Below the pieces are notes generated by a model. The model worked only from the letters and a program-made list of their open reading frames with translations. It ran no database searches and had not been told where the DNA came from. Source: Tetraselmis striata (lineage: Eukaryota; Chlorophyta; Chlorodendrophyceae; Chlorodendrales; Chlorodendraceae). From it: a stretch of 64,000 nucleotides of DNA. The DNA lies in assembly GCA_006384855.1 (NCBI GenBank), contig VCJN01000857.1, forward strand, positions 62,001 through 126,000, read 5' to 3'. This document shows positions 1 to 11,000 of this stretch, in pieces; the first letter of the stretch is position 1; the number at the start of each line of letters is the position of its first letter. Position numbers and translations under genes: made by a program.

Positions 1-690
1 TAGTACTATATATGTTAAGACCCACGTACGAATTTGCCATGCATGTGTACACACAGGTCGCCTTGTGTATACACAGGTCATCAATTTGACCTGTGTATAC
101 ACATGTCATACTTTTAATTGACATGTGTACACACATGTCATTATCTTGCCTGTGTATACACAGGTCGATACCGTAATGACATGTGTGTACACGGGTCATG
201 TTTACTTTGACCCGTGTACACACACGTCACTTTTTATGACCCGTGTACAAACATGTCAAAGTGATCATGACCCGTGTACACACAGGTCATTACGGTATCG
301 ACCTATGTATACACGGGTCACAAATGATACCTAAAGCCCGACACCTTGTTTGCACATGGGGCATCTGTGAAATGGTCTGGGTGAAAACATGTACTTGGGT
401 CATATGTCATATATATGACATGTGTACAAAGAAGGCAGCGATGTTCGCACTTGGGTCATTTTCCATGACATGTGTGTACATAGGGCGATTTCAAGTGACT
501 TGTGTATACATAGGTCATGGTAAAAATGACATGTGTGTACACAGGTCAATGCAAGTGACCTGTGTGTACATAGGGCATACAAGGTAATGCCCTGTGTATA
601 CACAGGGCACCTAAATGCCTTGTGTATACACAGGGCGTTTTGACCATATGACCTGTGTATACACATGGCATTTTCGTACCTGGGTCTTCA
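1..690. repeat. 30-bp-period array of ~20-bp palindromes
   Basis: About twenty units, each an imperfect palindrome built from the half-site GACCTGTGTA and its reverse complement TACACAGGTC, separated by 8-10 bp of variable, mostly AT-rich spacer. Units start near 89, 120, 149, 179, 209, 239, 269 and 300, and again near 468, 498, 528, 558, 588, 618 and 650, so the period is 30 bp. Positions 325-465 are more degenerate. On top of this, 145-325 reads as one large inverted repeat: the spacer CGATACCGTAATGA near 168 recurs as its reverse complement near 287. The array probably continues off the left edge. It looks like satellite or fold-back DNA; no gene is visible. Confidence 0.85.
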
Positions 691-1899
691 CATATACTTT
701 TTTTTTCAGTCGCTAATAGCGCTAATAGTCGCATCGATGACTACCCGTACATCGTCAGCGCGACATCATCAGCATCGCGCCATAGTCGCTAATCGTAAGG
801 GCGATGACAGCACGTGCATCATCAGCAGCTTGCTGCGGAAAGTATCTCCAGTATCCCAGTAGCGACTACCTGTACAGTACCGTACGAGCAATATATAATC
901 GCTGTGTTTTGACGAATTGCGCGCATTTGAAAGTGAAATTATTGCGTTTAGTTGTTATTTATTCCTGATTCTTCTCAATTTTGCAACGGAGCGGGTATCA
1001 AATCTCAGTATATTACTACAGTCCGCAAATAATACAAGGGACACTCTGTGCGTACCCGTACTCGCATGCCATTATTACTGCCACGCGGCGGAGGCCGCGC
1101 AAATTGGGGCGGTAGGATGTCGGTAGTGGGATAGCGAGAAGATGCCATGAGTTTCAAAACCAGGGTTGTAGTGCTTAACTTACCAGTAGTTAAGCTCAGT
1201 GGTCACAGCGGTTCCTCCGTTCCTGGGGGCAGGTAATCCTGAAGACCGTGCGGGAGTGATACATAGACGTAGTGAACCGGGGGCGGCGGGGGGGGTGGGG
1301 TCGCTAATAGTAGTCGATTAGGTAGTAGCGTCGATCAGGTAGTCGATGATTACACAGCAGTGCGAGTCTCGTTTGCCAACGGAGCGTGTGACTTGATTAC
1401 AAGGCACCCGCCACACCTAACGAGTAGGGTGGGATGAATTGGGTGCGAGAAGCGCTTGTCCCTCGTCCCGCCCTCCCCCACCGCCTTGTCCGCTTCAAGC
1501 GAGAGCCCGCCCGCCGCGACCGGTGTTGAGACCGACAACAACACCCATGTATTCCATCATCGCCTTGAGATGGTGCGACGCAGTCTTGATAAGAAGTGGT
1601 CACATACCCAAAAGAAAAAGACATAAATGTTGGCAATCAAGGCACAATCTTATGACAGCAACAACGCAGTCACGACGTAGTCCCATTTCCGTGGTTTATT
1701 TAAATATTACGCCTGAACCAGATATGTTACGTGGTTAGTTACAGCAGAAGTACGGGCCTTAACTCAGTTAAGTTCTGACGGAACTTAATTCCGCGTAATG
1801 TATTCCTGCCAAAACTCAACTCTGGTCGAGGCAACCAAGCCCAACCCCGGCTTCAACACGCTCTCCGCATATCGTTGCCTCCTTGTACCTGGTAAGGGG
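691..1899. other. Intergenic, no gene recognised
   Basis: No exon-like stretch with splice sites or a recognisable protein is visible. It holds a short G run near 1,285 and GC-rich patches around 1,440-1,540. Reading frames here are short and do not resemble a known family. Confidence 0.5.
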
Positions 1900-2930
1900 T
1901 TTCTATGGCACATTTTGCTTGTCTAATAAAATGCTATTCGAAGAGCGGCTTGCAAACTCCACCACGTACTCCCGTCCCTCATCGTCCTCCTGCGCCAGCA
2001 CTGCGCCCAAGCCAGCTCCTCTGAAATCGGTGTGGAGGATGAAAGGGCGGCTCCAATCTGGATTTTTCAGCACGCGGGCTGAAACCAGGTCTGCCTTGAG
2101 CTTTTCAAAGGCATGCTGCTGCTCCGATCCCCATTCCCATGGCACCTTGCCGGTGAGCTTGGTCAGCGGCTTGCGCTTGCTGACAACCACTTGCTCGATG
2201 AACTTGCCGTAGTAGCCCATCACGCCGAGTAAGCGTCGAAGCCCCGCCTCATCAGTCGGTGGCGGCATCTTCACCACAGCCTCCACCTTGGAGTGCTGCG
2301 GGAATAAGCCTTCGCTGTCCACCCGATGGCCCAAGAAGGCAATCTGCCATTCGGCCACGTGCCCCTTGCCGGGCGCCAGTCTGATGCCCGCCGTCGCGAG
2401 CCTTCGAAACACCGTCTCCAAATGCTGAAGGTGCTGTTGAAACACCTCAGCCTCGCTCATCTCGGCTGCGCTTGAAGTGACACAGATGCCATCGGCGTAA
2501 ACTACCACGAATGGCAGATCGCCGAGGGCCTCATCCATGACACGTTGTCATGCTTGGCTAGCGTTCTTGATTGACTAGCGTCCATCGGCAGCCGACATCA
2601 CTCGTAATGCCGGTCGCTGCCCCTAAAAGTAGTCTTGTGACGGTCCTCCGGCCTCCGCGATGGGCGGCTGATGAAACGCCGACTTGTCGTCAAGCCCGTT
2701 GTACATCCGCGCGCCTGCGACCTTGCTGACTAGCTCGTCTGTCTTGGGCATATAGTACGCCCTTGACTCAGGGACAGTGTTCAACGGGCGGGCGTCCAAA
2801 CACACCCGATGCCCGGCCAAGTTGCCGTCGGCGTCCTTATTTGGTGGACACACCACCGGGATGCTGTAGGGCGATTGGCTCTCGCGGATTGCTTCAGCCG
2901 CCAACAACTCCTTGCACCATCTGTCCACGA
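1900..2930 (-). pseudogene. Ty3/gypsy reverse transcriptase and RNase H region
   Basis: Ty3/gypsy RT hallmarks are visible: a YSIPVVCPPNKD and RVCLDARPLN stretch (about 2,770-2,870), the palm region with VVVYADG (about 2,500), AFLGHRVDSEGL, the connection LRRLLGVMGYYGKFI, and the RNase H opening PFILHTDFRGAGLGAVLAQ (about 1,970-2,030). This is the 3' part of the element as preserved here; sequence below about 1,900 no longer resembles pol. Confidence 0.8.
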
Positions 2931-3279
2931 AGTCCTACTCAGTCTTGCACAAGCGGTACTTGGGCCGCTTGACGGGCTGCGCGTTGGTCATCGGCATCCT
3001 AAATTCCCAACGTTTGACAGCCGGTATGTACGTCGCTGACGAACCACACCCACACGTCATCCCAAAAGCTCTCATCGCAGAGCTCCACGAGCTGCCATTG
3101 CTGTGAAGCCTCGCACTCTCAACTGCACCGCTAGTATTTCTCAGGAGCCTTCAGGCTGCAAACATCCTCCACGCGATAGTTCATGCTTGCCTGCGTGTAG
3201 CCACGATTGGCAGCGCTACTCTGCTCCGCAGTCCCGCCGCCGTCCGACATTGTGTTGGCGTCGAAAGCTCGGCGTCCCG

Positions 3280-4500
3280 CCTAGCTTGTCGCCGTCACCT
3301 TGCGGCGGTAGCGCACGCCCGCGCGCACCATCACCGCAACAAACATGGCTAACACCGCGGTGTTGCCGAGACGGGTCGCCCAGCAAGAGTGCAAAAACGT
3401 GCCACCCAACCATGTGAGCAGCAGCCAGCAGCATAGCGCATGTCTACACAGCTGCTGCCACGCTCTCCCGCAGGATCTCTGCATCCTGCGCTGCTCTCGT
3501 CTCTCTCGTTCCGCGCGCTGACCTGCCTGGGCAGCCCGGGCTGCGCGCTCCAGCTCCTCCAAGTCCCTCAGTCGCTGCTGCTCCACGAAGAGCTGCCCGA
3601 TGATCCACGCGACGCTGTGCAGACCCATGGCATTGCCTATGAGGCGCTCATGGTCCGGCAGCGATATGCCGTGAATTACGTTCGGCTCGTAACCGAAAAG
3701 CTCCTCCGTCATGTGGACAGTGGGCCGCTCCCACTCGCCCAAGTTGGTGTTGAACAGCATACCAGCTCCCTCGCCGGAAAAGGCATCTGGGTCCGGTCGC
3801 ACCAAGACCGTTGGGAATGCGCATGGGTGCCCCGCCGGTTTGTTGACGCGCACTCCGTTTGGTGGTGTCGGCATCAGATGTATATAAGGCCGCAAGTGCG
3901 GTGGTAGCACCTCTCGCAATAGTCGCGGCTGCACGTCCGCCCGCCTCTCCCTCGCCCGCTTCATTCTCTCCTCCTCCCCTAGGTTCGTCTAGAAACGCCG
4001 CACTCAGTGATTTGCTCCACAGCCCGCCTCATCAATCACCAGCGCTCTCCCGATGATCTTCATGATGTATTTCTCAGACTCCTTGATGTAGAGTCTCGTC
4101 GCCGCTCGTATCCACGTTCTCCAGCAGCCACCCCACGCCGGTGGGCTGCTTCTCTTCGAGCATCTCGATGAACGCAGCCACGTGAAAGAGCAAACGAGAC
4201 CTCCAGTTGCGCAATCCTAGCGCGTTGCGGTTGGCTCTGCTCATGCTTGGGCAGGGCCATCCACACCCCACTACGTCGATGTGTGGCAGGCGCCTCACGC
4301 GGCCTCCGCCGTGATCGCCGTATTGTCTTGTGGGGACGAGTCCCACCCCTTGGTCGCGCTAGCTGGTAGTAGATCTGGATATTTTCTAGTGAGCTCCTTG
4401 AACACGCTGCCCAGCGGCCTTGCGGGCTGCCAGTTCGGTGTCCGAATGCCGGTATGTGTCCACCTTCTGACCGTTGGCCGGCATCGCATTCATCACGGCC
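3280..4500 (-). pseudogene. Retrotransposon-borne C5 cytosine DNA methyltransferase region
   Basis: Minus-strand motifs diagnostic of C5 cytosine methyltransferases are visible. The catalytic PC motif IV lies in HIDVVGCGWPCPSMSRAN (about 4,230-4,285). Motif VI, ENV, lies in VGWLLENVD (about 4,120-4,145). Motif X lies in ERLIGNAMGLHSVAWII (about 3,600-3,660), preceded by an ELFGYEPN segment matching the usual E-x-x-x-GF region. The order IV-VI-X and the spacing fit the family. The enzyme would transfer a methyl group from S-adenosylmethionine to cytosine C5. It lies between gag and RT inside the element and is fossil DNA, not a host gene. Confidence 0.75.
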
Positions 4501-5499
4501 ACAACCCTAAACATTCAACCCTAAACACCTAACCTCCGTCACATGGCTCGCACTACAGGCTGACGCCCTATTCGCATGTGCTCAGCCTCGCCAATCTGTG
4601 ACGCTGCAGGTTCAGCACCTCCCGCAAAGGTGGTAGGTCCACCGGCTCACGGGTCTTGGACTCTTGCGCGTCAAGACGTGAAGGTTCGCGGGCGGCGTGG
4701 CTGTGAGCCACGTCAACCCCCCCCCCCCCCCGGCGCCCCCTCTCCGCCTCCATCTCGTCCTCGCCGAGCTATACCCCATGGCAGTAGCTCGCTCTCTCCA
4801 CACGCACTACAGGCTGGTGCTCGCAGACCCGTCGCTCCCATGCCGTCTGACTGAGCATGAGCACTTTGACGGCTGGTTGGTTTGGTACGTGGAAAGTGCA
4901 AATTTTGGTGGCCGGGTCCGGCCGCAGCCCGAGGGCGGTGATGTTAGGTCCACCGCGCAGCAAGCCCGGTGCCTCTCCCCCGTTCTCGTACACGCGTGGT
5001 GCGTGATGAGCTGCCATGATCGAGGTGACGGGGTCACGAAGCGTGAAGACCACGCCATCCCGTAATCTCCGTTGTTGCTCGCATGAGCACTTGCCATTGG
5101 CGAGCACCACCACCATAATGTCAACGTCCACCCACCCGCAAGCGCCTTTTACCACGGCCTCTCCCGCGCTCGGCTCCATCATTGCTGACGCATTCATGCG
5201 GGTGTGGCTGCTGCTACCATCCGAAAAGGTCTCGCACTGCGGCACGGTGTTATTGTAGGCGTGCAACTCGCACGTGATGGTGTCGAGCCAAGCTGTCTCC
5301 GGTTGCTCCTTCGCCTCAGCTCCTGTGGGCGGAAGGGGAAAAATGCCCTTGTTGGTGACTTCTGCCAGCTGCTCCAGGCAGCGTCGGGTCTGAGATCCTT
5401 TGGGCAGTCGCAGCGCTTGCTCTCTGATGTCTGCCGGGGCAGCACTGCGTCTATAGTCGGTGGCTAGCTTTCGTTTGCCTCCTCAGCCGCCGCGTTGGC

Positions 5500-6720
5500 T
5501 TTGCGCTACGCCTCTGAGCGCTTGCGAACTTCCTCCTCCTCGAGGTGTCTCGCAAGCTGGCCCGGCCGGTGGATAGCAAAACACGGTTCAGTCTCAGCCT
5601 CTCCGCCAGCGATCTTCTCCTCCACGGCAGACTTGCCATCTCCGTGTTGGTCAGCGACCTCCTCCATTATTGTCACCAGCGCTGCCTCGAAGGCGCGCTC
5701 CTCGCGCAAGGTCCTGGCTGATTGGGCGCGGCTGCTTATCGGCTCGGTGCTCAGTGCACCACCGCCCCATGCTGTCGCCATGATGTTCTTCATCATCCCG
5801 TTGCCGCTGCGCCCGAGCTGGTACGCCTCCATCAAGCTGAAGGTGACTCAATTGCTCTCCAGAGCACGCATGACGGCATGCTTCTCCCAGCCATCCACCA
5901 CGTGCTTGTGCTTGACCAGCCGCTTGGCGACCTTCATCAGCGGCATGCGCGGCTGTCCATCGCCGTTGGTTAGTATCACAGGCACCGCAATGCTCTGTGT
6001 TGCGTTTGTAAGCTTCCCCGTCAGCTCCGTGCAGTTGTGCATCCGTTGCGCCATCTCCATCGATGGAGTGGTGAAGCCGCGAGGCAGCCTCCGTTGCATG
6101 GCCTCACGCCCTGCGTCCTCCATGCGCACCGTGTTGACGCCCTAGCGCTGAGCCTCCGTGCTCCCGCGTTGTGGACGCAGCTAGTTGGATGCAGCTAGCC
6201 CCACCACCTTTCCCTGATCCTCGCCGCCGACGAGTTGAGCGTAGCTGTTGAGCTGCGGCGTTTTGGGTTTGTTGCGGTCTGTCGCCTGCGTGTTCGCCGC
6301 GAACTTGCGCAGCTTCCCGCCCTCCTCAGCTGTGTGGCTCGCATCCTTGCCGCACATCATGCAAGACTTGCGGTCCGGCTTGTTGGGCTCCTCGCGCGCT
6401 CTGACATGCTCCCGGGGATTGGTTGCTGCCATGCCCCTCTCCGGGCGGAGATCAGGGTCGGCCTTCCAGCAGCACTTGGCGATGTGACCCTTCTTGCCAC
6501 ATTCTGAGCACATCTTGTTCCACTGAGGGCAGTGGCTCTTGTAGTGATCTCTCGACCCACAGCCATAACAGCCCGCCCCGTTGACGTGGCCGCCTCGCCC
6601 ACTGTCATCTCCGTCACGGGCGTAAGAGCTCCTCTTCGTGCGCCCACCCCCACGGCCACCTCTTCCATCTCCGCGCCGATGGTAGTTGCCGCCCTCGCAG
6701 TGGGATGCGGGGGCGGGGGG
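5500..6720 (-). pseudogene. Retrotransposon gag region with CCHC zinc knuckle
   Basis: A CCHC knuckle (CSECGKKGHIAKCC) lies near 6,470-6,515 and is preceded by a basic arginine/glycine-rich stretch. Downstream is a hydrophilic, helix-rich region at about 5,850-6,130 (for example RMPLMKVAKRLVKHKHV), as expected for a capsid/gag polypeptide. It is the 5' part of the methyltransferase-bearing Ty3/gypsy fossil and is not intact. Confidence 0.65.
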
Positions 6721-6884
6721 ATGGGATCCCTCCGTGATAAGCGGGCTGAGGGGCGGTGCCCCTCACAACTTCACTCCACAAACCGGTGGATAGGTGCCTG
6801 GGGCTAGGACAGTGTGATCTAGGAGGGGCTCTGCCCACAAGGAATCACTATGTTGCCAACTGCGATGAGTCGGGATTTAAGGAC

Positions 6885-7025
6885 TTGGCCTTCAGAGGGC
6901 TGCACGCTACACGCGCTTTAACTTGTGGACCCTATGCGTGCTTCCGGGCCGTAAGAGAGCTGGCCTGTTTAGCATCAAAGACTAGACATGAATAAAGTTG
7001 TAAGAATTTTCAAATTTCAAGTATA
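6885..7025 (+). repeat. Dispersed repeat, copy 1 (ends with GTTGTAAGAA)
   Basis: This shares several blocks with 8,935-9,085: GGCTGCACGCTA, CTGTTTAGCATCA and TTGTAAGAA are in the same order and spacing. It ends with a TGTAA-type motif followed by an AT-rich tract, as a 3' transcript end or an element end would. The element it belongs to is unknown. Confidence 0.6.
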
Positions 7026-7365
7026 TTTTTTCTAATACTTCTTGGTCTTTATCTTCTCTTGCCTCGTCCTTCATCTTGGCAGAAAACCAGTGTGGCCGTG
7101 GTCCACAGGCCACCACCAAACATGCCGCGGCAAGTGTCCGCCCGGTGCTAGGGTATCGGCCAGTGCTCGAGTATACTCCAATATCCACAGCATGCCAAGG
7201 CTTATTCACCAGCAGGAGTGCATCGCAGGGAAGGTGTTGAATGGCGGGGTACATCTCAACAGTTACAATGGCATGATCGCTCCAGGACGAGAATGCGACA
7301 CGTTCCCTGTCCCTAATGGCATGCGGCCGGACAAAGCGTCTGCCGTCCAGGGTGTCACGGTGCAA
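6982..7365 (-). other. Open frame of 127 codons just past MutS2, possible retroelement endonuclease scrap
   Basis: It begins about 60 nt after the MutS2 stop on the same strand. The stretch RVAFSSWSDHAIVTVEM resembles the C-terminal SDH motif of apurinic-type endonucleases encoded by LINEs, but nothing else supports the match. It overlaps the 6,885-7,025 repeat and contains the likely MutS2 polyadenylation signal, so it may simply be 3' untranslated sequence. Confidence 0.25.
7263..7267 (-). terminator. TGTAA polyadenylation signal, MutS2
   Basis: TTACA on the plus strand (TGTAA on the coding strand) lies about 160 nt after the MutS2 stop, a normal distance for the green-algal polyadenylation signal. 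Confidence 0.4.
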
Positions 7366-7425
7366 ATGCCGCTATCAGCCCGCCGAGGAGCCTCGGGTGC
7401 GGCGCCGCAGCTTCGTTGTAGCCGG

Positions 7426-7950
7426 TTACATCGGGCGCACCTCGGTCACGTTCACGGAAACCTTCAGGAGCCCCATGTTCAACTGAAGCTGATCGCCCGA
7501 GATAGCTGCGACGGTGACGTTCTTCTTCAATTTGGGCACATGCACCAGCTCGCCCACCTTGGGCGCCCAGTCTGCTGACGCCGCGGACGACTGCAATGCG
7601 GTTTTTGACCCCTTCCCGCTTGTCTTGGGGCCAGCAGCACCACTGCCATCGATGCGAATAGAAAGTGGGAACGGGGGACATGGGCGTTTAGCTCCTTGTT
7701 GGTGAAATCAAAGGGGAAAGGAGGGGGAGCGAGTACACCATGACCCAAATTCGTCAACAAGAGGGAAGGGGGGGATTTTTATAAGAATGTCTGTATATCC
7801 TCGTACCTACCGGTACTGTAGGCACGGGTAAGAATGCCTGTATATTTTCTTCTTGCACCATGTTCCGGCCAGTGTGGGACTGCTACTAGGGGGGACCCTC
7901 GATGCCACCGCCCAACACCGACCGCACCCGCCCCAAGCCGAGCTATGGCC

Positions 7951-8002
<52 letters not shown>

Positions 8003-11000
8003 CATAAGTGCAAGCAAGCAGGCACAGCAGATAAACGCACCTGCTGTATATAGTTGCATGAGCTAAAATACAGAAAGCGAAGGCGATGCTGCAAAAGGCG
8101 ATCAGGAAACCACCCGAAAAGGCAATAGAAAACGTCCACTACAACAATTGCGCGGTGGAAGCAGCACCAGAAGAGGGTGCGGAATGAGCATCCGACTTGG
8201 CCGTATGCACTCCGGGAGAGAGAATGCCGCCCAAGGTACCATGCACGCAAGCAGAGACTCGTTGCAACAACCCCCGCCGCGTGCGCGACAGGTGGATGGC
8301 GGAACTAAGCGGGCTGGCCTTATATCAGCGCTGGCGGTACAACTTTACGAGTACGGCACAGTAGCAGCATCGTCATGCATATAATATTCATATGGTACCA
8401 GGATAATACCCCCGTACTGTGCTGTAAAAATATTGACGATCGTTATAACATACCATATAGTTTTAGTAATTATTAAATGAGGCCTTAGCAGTGGTGCACA
8501 AACAAATTGCGAGATTTCCCGCGGACGAAACTCGTTACCCGTACTGGTACTGTACATTCGTATTTCAGTCTATATCGCGGAGACTTGGAGGATGGCAGCA
8601 GCGGGCGGCATACGCACCCTTTCCGGCCCTGTTCCTGCTGCTGCCGCTTGCTCTCGTTGGCATCCACGCTGGAGCGCACCCGCCGCAGCAGCTTGTTTAG
8701 CTCCTCCGCCTCCCGCAGCGCCAGCTCCGCTTCCTTTTCCGCCGTCGTTTTGCTGGCGGTGCAACACAGCGCCGGCGTCAGACAGCAGCGCAGTTGGGAG
8801 AGCCGCGGCGCCCGATCCACAGCCAGGGGTGCCCCGGCCCCGGCGAGAAAGCAAGGGCTTCAAACTTTCCAGGGGTGCCCAGCGGCACTTCCCTCGTCTG
8901 GCCGCGTGCGTGCTACACATTCATCTTTGTTTGGACCTGGCCTTTAGAGGGCTGCACGCTAGGCGCTTTCATTAGCGGACTTAGTGCGGGTTTGTGCCGC
9001 CGGCCGTAGGACAGCTGGGCTGTTTAGCATCAGACTAAGCGGGAACAAAATTGTAAGAAATTCCGAATTTGAAATTCGTCAGGCACTTTCTTGCAAGCCA
9101 TACGTGGGGAACCTTCAACACCAACGGGAGAAGACCGACACTCCACACAGCGAGAATGCTCAGTGCTCCGGAACGTCACCACTCGTCACCACGTGTCGCG
9201 CTGGGTTGTGGTGCATGGCGCCGCCCTCCCCCGTACACACGAGAAGGGAGCGCGCTGGCATCGTCACCAATGTGTTTCTGTCAGGAGGAAATTGGGGAAC
9301 TTCGCGGTCTGTATGAAGAGCAGGTGATCCTTACTTACCCCGTAATTCTGGACCTGGACGCTTGGGTCTCCAGATTTCCTGACATGTGTGGAAAGACATC
9401 GGCCAAGCTAACAATCGTATGCACCGCTGCAATATGACCACAGGAGCGCACCCGTATGACTACGTTGGAATTGCGTATGCTGATGCCGGACACCGGGGCA
9501 TCCGCATCCCCAACAGGTGGCGCGTCACCCTGAGAACCACACGATGGCGCACCTCAGCCGCTTGAACTCCACCGCCAGGCGCGCCATCCTCCCCTCCAGC
9601 GCCGCGGCCGCCTGGCCATCTGCCTGCGCGACCGCCTTGAGCCGCTCCAGCCGCGAGATGGCGCTGTCCACTTCCGCCGCGCCCGCGCCCATCCGCGCCC
9701 GCGCCGCCTCCACCACGCCCGCGTCCAGCCCCAGGCGCGCCGCGATGTTGAGCGCGTTGCTCTTGCCCGGCACGCCCAGCAGCAGGCGGTACGTCGGGCG
9801 CAGCGCCTCCTCGTTGAACTCCACGCACGCGTTCTCGAACACACCGTCGCTGTACTTCAAGGAGGTCAGCGCACTGGGACGGCCGGGCCGGAGGGGGGCG
9901 GGGGGGGGGGGAGGGGGGGAGGCGCTCAGCGACATCACCATGCCAGCTCATGTCGTATTCCCGACGGCTTTTCCATTTTCAAGTTGTGAATGGCCCAGTG
10001 GTAAGGATTAAGTGCCGGATTAAGAGTCCAGCGCCAGAGGAACAAAAGAGACCGGGCTCGCAGCGCAGGGAGGGACCCCGTCCTGGTGTGGCTGTTGCGC
10101 GAGTCGCTGACGGGGTCTGTGCTGAAGGGAGAGAGTGGGGGCATAGCGAGGCCGTGGCAGCCCGACATGCTTCCCTTCAGACTTGACGTGCGGTCAAGCA
10201 TACGTTATCAGCTCCGCATCGAGCACCGCACGGGACAGAGACCCAAAAACGCCGCCAGTAGGAATCGACACTGTGACCCCATTTCCCCGCTCTTCAGGTG
10301 ATGGTCATTCCATGCAGTGAAGCAAGCGGCTGTACCCGTGCTCGTAGGACGATTTCAAGCGACTCAGTAACGCCAAGGCAACGAATGCATCCCTGATTCT
10401 GCACTCTTATTGTCCTTGTACTCGCCCATATTGTGACCACCTCAAAACTCGGAGTGGGCTCCAAGACAAGTCGAGCCAAAACAACAGCAGGTTTGTGACT
10501 AGGAAAGCTCGAGAACGCATGCTGGTTTCGGAGCATGTGCTGTACATATGTATGACACGGACGCGCCGCCTTTACAAACAGTGGTTTCGGAGCATGTGCA
10601 GCATGTGCACATGCTCCGAAACCACTACTGGCAGACACAACGCGTCCGCTTCATCTGCAGCCCCCCCCCCCCCCCAAATACATAAGCCGCATTGACATTA
10701 AAAATGCAGACCCTTTGAATTCAAGTAGATGAGCGATCGCGCTGTGGGTGTCACAGCATGGCCTGGGATGGGAGTGATGGTCACGAGTGGGGTCACCTAC
10801 CCCATGTGCGTGGTGGCCATGGTGAACGCGGCGCCGCCAGGGCCGCCCCGCACCAGCGCGCGCAGCAGCGAGATCCCCAGAGCGGTGCCCTCGCCGGGGT
10901 CCGTGCCGGTGCCCACCTGTTGGCGACAAGCACCGCACATTGGCGAAAGGGGCGTGGCTCTCAAGGCCGAGAGGACATCAAGCTGGGATGTGCACAACAC

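Larger units (their letters stand above)
1900..6720 (-). mobile_element. Ty3/gypsy LTR retrotransposon fossil carrying a C5 DNA methyltransferase
   Basis: Reading on the minus strand, the parts come in the order gag with a CCHC zinc knuckle, a C5 cytosine methyltransferase, then reverse transcriptase and RNase H. The family call rests on the Ty3/gypsy-type RT/RNase H tract. I see no integrase, no matching long terminal repeats and no complete open frame, so the copy is broken, with several breaks. Known context: methyltransferase genes have been acquired by LTR retrotransposons in a few algal and dinoflagellate lineages. The amino acid motifs are still readable, suggesting moderate rather than ancient age. 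Confidence 0.8.

Noticed and set aside
1-690. CRISPR array
   Set aside because: The regular 30-bp spacing is suggestive, but repeats are short palindromes, spacers are only 8-10 bp, unit sequence varies and the host is eukaryotic with no cas genes.
4500-4535. Interstitial telomere (CCCTAAA) repeat
   Set aside because: Only two near-matches separated by other bases, within the retrotransposon fossil; too little for a telomeric tract.
9990-10070. tRNA or tRNA-derived SINE (TGGCCCAGTGGTAAGG looks like an A box)
   Set aside because: No convincing B box or cloverleaf could be folded from the following sequence.
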